Below are positions 1 through 5,588 of a DNA stretch of 5,588 nucleotides, piece after piece. The stretch is from Hyphomicrobiales bacterium (lineage in GTDB: Bacteria; Pseudomonadota; Alphaproteobacteria; Rhizobiales; Beijerinckiaceae). The stretch's first letter is position 1. Every line of letters begins with the position of its first letter. A program made the position numbers and the translations under genes. The stretch lies in assembly GCA_028290085.1 (NCBI GenBank), contig JAQGKN010000421.1, forward strand, positions 1-5,588, in the 5' to 3' direction. The notes under the pieces are model-generated. The model was given only the letters and a program-made list of their open reading frames with translations, was not told where the DNA came from and made no database searches.

Positions 1-651
1 CAGGGCCAGGTGATCGGAATCGTCGGCCGTTCTGGATCGGGCAAGACGACTGTCACGCGCCTCGTGCAAGGCATTCAGAACGCGCAGTCGGGTGCGATCC
101 GCCTCGATGGCATCGACATCCGCCACGTCGATCTCGCGCATCTGCGCCGCAGTATCGGCGTCGTGCTGCAGGAGAACTTCCTGTTTCGTGGCACCATCCG
201 CGAGAACATCGCGGCGGCGCGGCCGGATGCGGCGCTTGCTGAAATCATTCAGGCGGCGCGAATGGCGGGCGCCGAAGAGTTCATCGAACGGCTGCCGCAT
301 GCCTATGAAACGCTGGTTGAGGAAAACGGAACGAACTTCTCGGGTGGCCAGCGGCAACGCGTGGCTATCGCCCGCGCGCTGCTGATGCGCCCCAAGCTTC
401 TGATCTTCGACGAGGCAACCAGCGCGCTCGATCCTGAAAGTGAAGCCATCGTCCAGGAGCATCTCAACGATATGGCGCGTGGACGCACGATGATCATCGT
501 ATCGCATCGCCTGAGCTCTCTGGCGCACGCCGATTCCATCCTCGTTCGGGAACAGGGGCGCGTCGTCGATTTCGCTCCTCACGGAGTGCTTCTCAAGCGC
601 TGTGAGCCCTATTGCCGCTTGTGGAAGCAGCAGACGGGTATTCGTACATGA
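1..651 (+). CDS. Type I secretion ABC transporter, HlyB/PrtD-like, C-terminal ATPase domain (5' end outside window)
   Basis: This is the nucleotide-binding domain of an inner-membrane exporter that uses ATP to drive unfolded protein substrates out through an adaptor and an outer-membrane channel. The reading frame is open from base 1, so the upstream membrane domain, and any peptidase-like domain, lie outside the window; 216 residues are visible. Seen, numbering from base 1: Walker A GRSGSGKTT (about 9-17), Q-loop Gln about 57, signature SGGQRQR (114-120), Walker B LLIFDE (133-138) with D-loop SALD, and H-loop His in SHRLS (about 169). The order, spacing and flanking text (GVVLQEN, SGGQRQRVAIARAL, FDEATSALD) closely resemble HlyB as I remember it. 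The stop codon overlaps the next start as ATGA (648-651), so translation is probably coupled to the HlyD-like gene. That neighbour favours type I secretion over a lipid or drug exporter. The GTG at 10 is an internal Val codon, not a start. Confidence 0.95.
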   Translation, partial: QGQVIGIVGRSGSGKTTVTRLVQGIQNAQSGAIRLDGIDIRHVDLAHLRRSIGVVLQENFLFRGTIRENIAAARPDAALAEIIQAARMAGAEEFIERLPHAYETLVEENGTNFSGGQRQRVAIARALLMRPKLLIFDEATSALDPESEAIVQEHLNDMARGRTMIIVSHRLSSLAHADSILVREQGRVVDFAPHGVLLKRCEPYCRLWKQQTGIRT

Positions 652-2042
652 ATGCGCGCAGCGTGGATCTTCCCGCAATGCTCGGCACCTTCGCGCGATC
701 GTTCCAACGCCTGCGCAAACAGCGTATCGAGCGTCTTGCGTTTGTGGCATTGCCGCAACCGGCATTCGATCCTGACCTCCAGGATATTCTTCTCGACGAA
801 CCGCCAAGCCTTGTCCGCAACACCAATCTCGTCATCGTCGCCATCGTACTTTCCATGGCGACATTGACGAGCATCGTCGAAGTCGACGTCGTCGTTACTG
901 CCCCCGGACGATTGTCGGCAGAAGCGCCGCCCATGGTGATGCAGGCCATGCAAATTTCGATCATCCGGGATCTGCGCGTGAAGCCGGGCGACGAGGTGAA
1001 GAAGGGCGACACGCTCGCGACACTCGATCCCACTTTCACGGAAGCAGATCGCGCCACGCTGCTCGCCCAGCAGGACGCTCTGCAATCGCAGATCCTGCGG
1101 CTAGAAGCCGAGCTCAGCGACGAACCTCTGCGCCTGACAAACAGCAGCACGGACAGAGCGCTGCAGATCAGCGTCTACACCGAGCGTAAATCGCAGTTCG
1201 ACACGCGCCTGAAAGCGTTCGACGAAGACATCGCCCGTTACAAGGCGAATATTTCTGCGACGGAGGCAACCCGCACTTCGCTCGACCAACAGCTCGACAT
1301 CGCGCGCGAGGTCGAGGACATGCGGGTGCAATTGTACAAGCGGCAGGTCGGCACCAAGCTCAACTACCTCGACGCGTCGGTCGTGCGGCTGCGCACGGAG
1401 CGCGAGAAGGCGGACGCCATCAGCCGCCTCGTCGACACTCAGCACATGCTCGCCACGCGCGTCGTGGAGCGCCAGATTTTCGTCAACGAGTGGCGCCACC
1501 AGACGCTCGACGAACTCGTCCGCGCCCGCAAGGACGCCGGTGCTCTCGCCGAAAGCCTCGTCAAAGCTGAAAAACTCAATCAACTTGTGGTGCTGAAGGC
1601 TCCCGAAGACGGTGTGATTCTCGACATCGGAAAGAAGTCGGCCGGATCCGTCTTGCAAGCAGCCGAGCCCTTCGTGACACTCATCGGGGCGCATAGCCCG
1701 CTGATCGCCGAGGTCATGATCGCCTCTGCCGACGTCGGCTACACAAAAATCGGTGACGATGTCGTCATCAAGGTCGATGCGTTTCCTTATCAGCGGCACG
1801 GTCTAATCAAAGGGCGCCTGCGCGCCGTCGGCGAGGATTCCACACAAGGCCCTGCAACAGGCCTCCTCCACCGCAGCCAGATCACGCTTGAGGATATGTC
1901 CCTCAGCCACCTTCCCGAACGTACGCACCTCATTCCCGGAATGTCCCTCACAGCGGAAATCAAAGTCGGGTCGCGCACGTTGATGTCCTATTTCCTGTAT
2001 CCGCTCAAGCGCGGTTTCAGCGAGAGTTTGCGTGAGCCTTGA
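648..2042 (+). CDS. HlyD-family type I secretion membrane fusion protein (periplasmic adaptor)
   Basis: This adaptor would bridge the inner-membrane ABC transporter and an outer-membrane TolC-like channel. It has 464 residues, close to the usual HlyD length (about 430-480). Domains in order: a cytoplasmic N-terminal segment (about 1-56); one hydrophobic membrane segment (about 57-80, core LVIVAIVLSMATL); a first lipoyl/barrel half with PGDEVKKGDTLATLDP (about 113-128); a long charged, heptad-like coiled-coil region (about 132-310); the second lipoyl half LKAPEDGVILDIG (316-328); and a C-terminal barrel. The segment LIPGMSLTAEIKVG and the residues after it (about 428-451) fit the HlyD-family C-terminal signature (PROSITE PS00543, from memory) position by position. 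I chose the ATG at 648 because it forms an ATGA overlap with the transporter stop; the in-frame TTG at 612 would lie well inside the transporter gene. The protein is anchored in the inner membrane with most of its mass in the periplasm. Confidence 0.94.
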   Translation: MNARSVDLPAMLGTFARSFQRLRKQRIERLAFVALPQPAFDPDLQDILLDEPPSLVRNTNLVIVAIVLSMATLTSIVEVDVVVTAPGRLSAEAPPMVMQAMQISIIRDLRVKPGDEVKKGDTLATLDPTFTEADRATLLAQQDALQSQILRLEAELSDEPLRLTNSSTDRALQISVYTERKSQFDTRLKAFDEDIARYKANISATEATRTSLDQQLDIAREVEDMRVQLYKRQVGTKLNYLDASVVRLRTEREKADAISRLVDTQHMLATRVVERQIFVNEWRHQTLDELVRARKDAGALAESLVKAEKLNQLVVLKAPEDGVILDIGKKSAGSVLQAAEPFVTLIGAHSPLIAEVMIASADVGYTKIGDDVVIKVDAFPYQRHGLIKGRLRAVGEDSTQGPATGLLHRSQITLEDMSLSHLPERTHLIPGMSLTAEIKVGSRTLMSYFLYPLKRGFSESLREP

Positions 2043-2065
2043 TGCGTCCAGCACTTCAGCAAAAT

Positions 2066-2069
2066 GGAA
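2066..2069 (+). promoter_or_regulatory. Probable ribosome binding site of the methyltransferase gene
   Basis: GGAA lies 7-8 bases before the ATG at 2077 and supports that start. The alternative in-frame GTG at 2032, which would overlap the HlyD-like gene by 11 bases, has only a weak purine stretch (GCGAGAG) before it. The site is short, so this is modest evidence. Confidence 0.4.
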
Positions 2070-2076
2070 TTTAGAG

Positions 2077-2742
2077 ATGACTTCAGCACGCAACGAAATG
2101 ATCGACCGCATCTGGCACGGCAAGGACCCGCTGCAGAATTATCCCAAGGACCTGTATCGCACGGACTACCAGGGCTGGACCTCGAACCACGCCTATCTCA
2201 CCCGCGCCGTCGATGAACTGCATCCGAAAACCGTCGTCGAGATCGGCGTCTGGAAGGGTGGTTCTGTCATCACCATGTCGAACAGGATGCGCGAACTCGG
2301 CCTCGATGGCGTCGTCGTCGCAGTCGACACGTTTCTGGGCTCTTCCGAACATTGGCTCTATCGCGACTGGTTCGATGGCATCCAGTTCCAGAACGGCTAC
2401 CCGGCGCTGTTCCACACATTCGTGTCGAACATCTTCGGTCGGCAGTTGCAGGATTACGTGTTGCCGTTGCCCATCGACTCGTCCAATGCGGCCGTCATCT
2501 TCGCGATGCGCGGGATTGAAGTCGATCTCCTGCACATCGACGCCGCGCATGACTTCGCGTCAGTGATGGCCGATCTCAACTTCTGGTGGCCGCGTTTGCG
2601 CAAGGGCGGCGTCCTGATCGGTGACGATTATTACACCAATGGCACGACGTGGCCGGAAGTACGCGCTGCTTTCCGTCAATTTTTCCAGTCCGAGGAACTG
2701 GAGAACATCGACGGAAAGTGCTGGATCAAGAAGGACGCTTGA
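2077..2742 (+). CDS. Class I SAM-dependent methyltransferase (Methyltransf_24-like)
   Basis: A 221-residue Rossmann-fold methyltransferase. Seen: motif I VVEIGVWKGGS (about 53-63), which binds SAM; an acidic residue at the end of strand 2 in VVAVD (Asp about 84), expected to contact the SAM ribose; LHIDAAHDF (152-160); and RKGGVLIGDDYY (about 175-186). The HIDAAHD/GGVLIGDDY pair is typical of small enzymes related to Methyltransf_24, CmcI and TylF, which act on sugars, natural products or glycan chains; the metal-binding style of this group would use the Asp/His residues. The acceptor cannot be read from sequence. There is no signal peptide or membrane segment, so it should be cytoplasmic. 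It starts 34 bases after the HlyD-like stop, with no terminator between, so it is probably cotranscribed with the secretion genes. Starting at GTG 2032 instead would add 15 residues (MSLDASSTSAKWNLE) that show no family feature. The location suggests it modifies the secreted product or its glycan (inference). Confidence 0.85.
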   Translation: MTSARNEMIDRIWHGKDPLQNYPKDLYRTDYQGWTSNHAYLTRAVDELHPKTVVEIGVWKGGSVITMSNRMRELGLDGVVVAVDTFLGSSEHWLYRDWFDGIQFQNGYPALFHTFVSNIFGRQLQDYVLPLPIDSSNAAVIFAMRGIEVDLLHIDAAHDFASVMADLNFWWPRLRKGGVLIGDDYYTNGTTWPEVRAAFRQFFQSEELENIDGKCWIKKDA

Positions 2743-2758
2743 TCGCGCCACTCGTACT

Positions 2759-2782
2759 TGCCCTGCTCAACGGAGCAGGGCA
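2759..2782. terminator. Hairpin between convergent genes, candidate bidirectional terminator
   Basis: A perfect 10-bp stem (2759-2768 pairing with 2773-2782, arms TGCCCTGCTC and GAGCAGGGCA) has a 4-base loop. It lies 16 bases after the methyltransferase stop and includes the TGA stop (2767-2769 on the - strand) of the opposing glycosyltransferase gene. Neither side is followed by a clear T-run, so it may act as a stem that blocks read-through or protects 3' ends rather than as a classical intrinsic terminator. Confidence 0.5.
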
Positions 2783-4770
2783 TCCGGGCCGATCGGATAG
2801 ATGCGGTGACGGCGCTCCAGCGCACGCTGGTAAAGCGCCTCGTAGTCGGCATCGGCCATGGTTTCCATCGCCGGAAGATCCTGCTCCACGGCGACCTCTT
2901 GATAGACATCGAGATTGCGCAGATCCGGCCGCGGCAGACGCCCCTCACTGAAATCCTTCCACATCGTTTCGAACAGTGACTCGAGCTTCGTAACGAGCAG
3001 AGCCGTGTCGAAGAGCAGGCATGTCGCGCGATTGTCGATGAGCTTCTGACGCACGCGCTGGAGCGCGGGACGATCAAGGCCAAAGGCAATTGCGCGTGCG
3101 ACGTAATCAGCCGGCGACGCGCAAATCATCTCTTCGATACCAGCCGCGCGCACGAGGCTTGCACACACGCGCGACGCGAAGCTCCGGCCCGGCAATGTCA
3201 CAATCGGCACGCCCATCCACATGGCATCGGCGGCTGTCGTATGTGCACCATAGGGCGCATTGTCGAGGAAGAGATCCGCCAGGCCGTAACGCGCGAGATG
3301 GTGAGGATTGGCCTTCTTGGCCGCGAAGATCAGGCGCTCGGGCGCAACGCCCTGCTCCTTCGCGCATTCGCGCAGGCGTGCGTTGGTGTCGGCCGTTGCA
3401 CCCAGCAGCCAGAGGACGCTGCCCGGGACGCCGTTCAATACCTGCATCCAGCGCGCGAACGTCGCGGGCGTGATCTTCTGCGAGCCATTCAGGCTGCAGA
3501 AGACGAAAGCGTCCGCCGGCAACCCCTCCGCCTCGCGAGACGCGGGTTCGGACGCGACGACGCGGTGACGATCATTGGGCTGGTAGCACGGCAGGCGCAG
3601 CACTTTTTCGGAATAGTAACGCTCATGCGTCGGGGGAATGACCACGTCGTCCGCGATGATATATTGATGATACGGGCTGCCCATCGTGCCGGGGAAACCG
3701 AACCAGTTCACGCCAATGGGCGCCGGGCGAAGAGCGAAGAGTTTCGTTCGCGCATCCTTGGTGTAGCCGTTGAGATCGACGAGAATATCGATCTGATCCT
3801 CCTGGATCTTGCGGAAGGCCTGCGCGTCGTCGAGCCCGCTGATATCGCACCAGTGATCGACGCCTTGGCGGATGCGAACCTGGGTCGAGTCGGGGCTCGG
3901 AATTCCGCAGTAATATCCAAAGATCTCGACGCGGGCACGGTCGTGCTGACCCACGACATCCGTCATGGAAAAGCCCACGGCGTGCTCGCGGAAGTCGGAG
4001 GACACGTAGCCGATCCGCAGTGGTCCTGGACGACGCGCGGCTGCGTTGAATGTCGACCAGTCCGCCGGGTCCTGAGCCGGAATGCCGATCGACTTCCGGT
4101 TGTAGGCGTAGGAGTTCGCCAGCTGGAAGATAGGGTCGTCAGCGTGGCAGGCGAGCGAGAGCGGCGAGATCGAGGCCAGCAGCTTCGACGTCTTCACCTG
4201 CGGCAGTTCGGTCACGACCGGCCATTTGCATTGCCGCTGACGCAGTGCGATCCAATGCTGAACGACATCGGTCTGTTCGGCGTTGATCTCGAGCGATTGC
4301 CGCAGCGAATCTTCGGCCGCCGTGTCTTCCAACACCGTCTCGAGCACTCGGCCGATCTGTTTCAGGGCCATCGTCTTGTAGGTAACGGCGTCGCCAGTGA
4401 CCATTGGCACCAGATCGGTCATGGCTCTCCATTGACCGACGGCCTTGTCACGATGCCCGATCTTTTCCAGCAGGGTGCCAAGATTGATGTGCGGCTGATA
4501 GAAATCGGGCTTGGCCTGAATCGCATCGCGCATCGCGATGATCGCACCGGCATTATCGCCGAGTTCGCCCAGCACAATTCCGTAGTTGAACGCCGCTGCA
4601 TAGAACAGCGGGTGATCTGGGTTGAGCGCTACCCATTGCTTGTACAGCAGGGCCGCGTGATCGGACTGTCCGGCTGCCTTGAGGCTCTCCGCCCGCGCAA
4701 TCAGGTCAGCCAGGGACAGGAGGTGAATGGCGATGTCATTTTGCACCGTCATCGCACGATCGTCAGGCAT
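2767..4770 (-). CDS. TPR-containing O-linked GlcNAc transferase-like glycosyltransferase, SPINDLY family (GT41)
   Basis: A 667-residue, probably cytoplasmic enzyme predicted to transfer a sugar from a nucleotide-sugar donor to Ser/Thr of a protein. The N-terminal part (about 38-166) carries three or four TPR-like helix pairs, for example FNYGIVLGELGDNAGAI and HINLGTLLEKIGHRDKAV, which in this family hold the acceptor protein. The C-terminal part is the Glyco_transf_41 catalytic region: RIGYVSSDFREH (about 252-263, His263 matching the conserved active-site His of human OGT), LVDLNGYTKDAR (330-341), RPAPIGVNWFGFPGT (348-362), YSEK (386-389), QKITP with Lys432 (donor phosphate contact), and GAHTTAADAMWMGVPIVTLPG (508-528) with His510, Thr511, Thr512 and Asp515. 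All key residues look intact. The start at 4770 has GGAG six bases upstream; the longer frame to 4839 would begin inside a terminator tail. The Thr-rich repeat protein encoded just upstream is an attractive acceptor (inference). The donor sugar (GlcNAc, fucose or other) cannot be told: plant SPINDLY itself is a fucosyltransferase. Confidence 0.94.
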   Translation of the reverse strand: MPDDRAMTVQNDIAIHLLSLADLIARAESLKAAGQSDHAALLYKQWVALNPDHPLFYAAAFNYGIVLGELGDNAGAIIAMRDAIQAKPDFYQPHINLGTLLEKIGHRDKAVGQWRAMTDLVPMVTGDAVTYKTMALKQIGRVLETVLEDTAAEDSLRQSLEINAEQTDVVQHWIALRQRQCKWPVVTELPQVKTSKLLASISPLSLACHADDPIFQLANSYAYNRKSIGIPAQDPADWSTFNAAARRPGPLRIGYVSSDFREHAVGFSMTDVVGQHDRARVEIFGYYCGIPSPDSTQVRIRQGVDHWCDISGLDDAQAFRKIQEDQIDILVDLNGYTKDARTKLFALRPAPIGVNWFGFPGTMGSPYHQYIIADDVVIPPTHERYYSEKVLRLPCYQPNDRHRVVASEPASREAEGLPADAFVFCSLNGSQKITPATFARWMQVLNGVPGSVLWLLGATADTNARLRECAKEQGVAPERLIFAAKKANPHHLARYGLADLFLDNAPYGAHTTAADAMWMGVPIVTLPGRSFASRVCASLVRAAGIEEMICASPADYVARAIAFGLDRPALQRVRQKLIDNRATCLLFDTALLVTKLESLFETMWKDFSEGRLPRPDLRNLDVYQEVAVEQDLPAMETMADADYEALYQRALERRHRIYPIGPDALLR

Positions 4771-4776
4771 GCATAG

Positions 4777-4780
4777 CTCC
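4777..4780 (-). promoter_or_regulatory. Ribosome binding site of the glycosyltransferase gene
   Basis: On the - strand GGAG stands six bases before the ATG ending at 4770, a good Shine-Dalgarno match and spacing. The next in-frame ATG (4752) has no such site, and upstream candidates (4821, 4839) lie at or near the terminator tail. Because a terminator precedes it, this gene probably needs its own promoter within about 4771-4840, but I found no convincing -35/-10 pair there. Confidence 0.65.
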
Positions 4781-4830
4781 GCAGCATCATTCGAAACAAT
4801 CGGCCGAACGCAGCCCGACATAACGCACGT

Positions 4831-4872
4831 CTTACACAATAAGGAATCGGCGGGCGTACTGCCCGCCGATTC
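4831..4872 (-). terminator. Intrinsic terminator of the octapeptide-repeat gene
   Basis: A perfect 12-bp GC-rich stem (4844-4855 with 4861-4872, arms GAATCGGCGGGC and GCCCGCCGATTC) with a 5-base loop starts 16 bases after the TAA stop of the repeat gene. Read on the - strand it is followed by CTTATTGTGT, a moderately T-rich tail (6 of 10). This should end most transcription of the repeat gene before the glycosyltransferase gene, so the two are codirectional but probably not a simple operon. Confidence 0.78.
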
Positions 4873-4888
4873 GCTGTCTTCTCTGACC

Positions 4889-5588
4889 TTAGCCGATCAG
4901 GATCGTCAAGGCGTTAACCTGGGTCGTGGTCATCGCACCAATCTGGGTCGAGGTGAAGGCATTACCCTGAGTGGTAGAGAGGGCACCGATTTCCGTGGTC
5001 GAGAATGCCAGAACCTGATTGACGTTCAGGGCCGCAAGGCCGGTCGTGCTGAGGCCGGTGACCTGCGTGGTCGTCAGATTTGTGATGTCCGTCGTCGTGA
5101 GACCCTGCAGCTGCGTGCCGGTGAGGTACCCAAGTTCGGTCTTGGTCAGCGTTCCAACCTGCGTGGTCGTGAGTGCGCTGATCTGGGTCGATGTGAGCCC
5201 GCCGAGCTGTGTCGAGGTGATCAGCGGCAGCTGCGTCGTTGTGAGTGCCGCTGCCTGCGAGGTGGTCAAGGCGCCGATCTGTGTGGTCTTAAAGCCGCCG
5301 AACTGGGTCGTCGTCAAGGCCGCGATTTCCGTTGTGCTCAAGCCGGAGGCTTGAGTGGTCGTCAAAGCGCCGATGTTGGTGCTGGTGATGGCCAGGAACT
5401 GCGCTGCGTTGAGCGCGGCGAGTTCGGTGGCTTTGAGCCCGCCAATTTGGGTGGTGGTAAGCGCCGCGATGTTCGTCGTGTTGATGTTGGTGAGCTGGGT
5501 GGTCGTCAGAGCGCCGAGCTGTGTCGCCGTGAGGCCACCAAGCTGGGTGGTCGTCAGGGCGGCCAGATCAGTGGTGTTGAGGCCGCCG
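4889..5588 (-). CDS. Thr-rich octapeptide-repeat protein, C-terminal part (5' end outside window); candidate secreted surface protein
   Basis: The frame is open from the window edge (5588) to a TAA at 4889-4891, giving 232 visible residues and no start. The apparent start at 5365 is only an in-frame TTG Leu codon inside the array. Apart from a 7-residue end (ALTILIG), the visible part is tandem octads of consensus [A/G]-L-T-T-T-Q-[I/L/V]-x. Thr makes up 66 residues and Ser 11, about one third in total. Lys, Asp and Glu are rare; Cys, Trp, His and Arg are absent. There are no GGxGxD calcium nonapeptides, so it is not a classical RTX protein in this part. I do not recognise a defined function. 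Similar low-complexity repeat proteins exist in alphaproteobacteria under vague names (from memory). The divergent type I secretion genes nearby and the hydrophobic, uncharged C-terminus suggest a secreted structural or adhesive protein (inference). It has its own terminator just downstream. Confidence 0.85.
   Translation of the reverse strand, partial: GGLNTTDLAALTTTQLGGLTATQLGALTTTQLTNINTTNIAALTTTQIGGLKATELAALNAAQFLAITSTNIGALTTTQASGLSTTEIAALTTTQFGGFKTTQIGALTTSQAAALTTTQLPLITSTQLGGLTSTQISALTTTQVGTLTKTELGYLTGTQLQGLTTTDITNLTTTQVTGLSTTGLAALNVNQVLAFSTTEIGALSTTQGNAFTSTQIGAMTTTQVNALTILIG
4913..5584 (-). repeat. Array of 28 in-frame 24-bp units encoding octapeptides
   Basis: Twenty-eight contiguous 8-residue units are read without a single register slip. 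Position 2 is always hydrophobic (mostly Leu). Position 5 is Thr in 25 of 28 units. Position 6 is Gln or another polar/acidic residue in nearly all. Position 7 is Ile, Leu, Val or Phe except in three units with Ala or Gly. Lys appears only at positions 3 or 4. The array continues beyond the window edge. Codons vary between units, so the peptide is much better conserved than the DNA. Confidence 0.93.
5493..5557 (-). repeat. Identical 17-base direct repeat, period 48 bp (two octads)
   Basis: AGCTGGGTGGTCGTCAG (given on the + strand) occurs at 5493-5509 and at 5541-5557, exactly two octads apart. It encodes the LTTTQL core. It is one of the few long exact matches I noticed by eye in the array and may mark a fairly recent local duplication or conversion. 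Confidence 0.6.

Noticed and set aside
1101..1799. Open frame of 232 codons on the - strand opposite the HlyD-like gene
   Set aside because: Antisense shadow; the translation has an unusual composition and no recognisable domain, while the + strand frame shows full HlyD architecture.
3241..4776. Long open frame on the + strand (511 codons) opposite the glycosyltransferase gene
   Set aside because: It is antisense to a gene with intact GT41 motifs, its translation is rich in Arg, Asp and Val with no family motif, and long stop-free antisense frames are common in GC-rich DNA.
4771..4839. N-terminal extension of the glycosyltransferase (starts at 4839 or 4821)
   Set aside because: The extension begins in or next to the terminator tail, has a Cys-rich sequence unlike the family, and lacks a ribosome site; GGAG before 4770 is clearly better.
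4771..4843. Sigma-70-like promoter for the glycosyltransferase gene
   Set aside because: A promoter is expected here, but TTATTG or TTGTGT paired with TATGTC gives spacers that are too short (14 or 11 bases) and other pairs match poorly, so no site is called.
5019..5354. Open frame on the + strand across the repeat array, translating as Val/Cys/Ser-rich repeats
   Set aside because: Its periodicity is only the mirror of the 24-bp units. The - strand frame has the clear L-T-T-T-Q pattern, a terminator after its stop, and continues open to the window edge.
4913..5584. CRISPR array or tandem satellite DNA
   Set aside because: The units are 24 bp without distinct repeats and spacers, the DNA is diverged while the peptide is conserved, and the frame is never broken.

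Overview
The window is GC-rich and densely coded. It looks like a proteobacterial chromosome, most likely an alphaproteobacterium of the Hyphomicrobiales type. This is an inference from base composition, G/C-ending codons and the gene families; there is no rRNA or marker gene to confirm it. It holds five protein genes. Two are cut by the window edges. No tRNA, rRNA, IS element or CRISPR array was seen, and the longest gap between genes is 118 bases.

Left half, + strand (1-2742): an apparent operon. It opens with the C-terminal ATPase half of a HlyB-type type I secretion ABC transporter (1-651). An ATGA overlap leads into a HlyD-type membrane fusion protein (648-2042). A short SAM-dependent methyltransferase follows (2077-2742). 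The transporter and adaptor are two of the three parts of a type I secretion system; no TolC-like outer-membrane channel is visible.

Right half, - strand (2767-5588): a TPR-containing, SPINDLY/OGT-like GT41 glycosyltransferase (2767-4770) runs convergently into the methyltransferase. The two genes end on a shared 10-bp hairpin. Upstream of the glycosyltransferase, on the same strand, is the C-terminal part of a Thr-rich protein (4889-5588 and beyond). In the visible part it consists almost entirely of octapeptide repeats with consensus [A/G]-L-T-T-T-Q-[I/L/V]-x. A strong hairpin with a T-rich tail (4831-4872) separates these two genes.

How they may work together (inference): the repeat protein is a plausible type I secretion substrate carried beside its exporter. 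The GT41 enzyme could O-glycosylate its many Thr/Ser residues in the cytoplasm before export. The methyltransferase could modify the glycan or the protein. This would be a glycosylated surface or extracellular repeat-protein system. Each family is recognisable on its own; the linkage of a Thr-octad protein, an OGT-like enzyme and a type I exporter is the part most worth testing.
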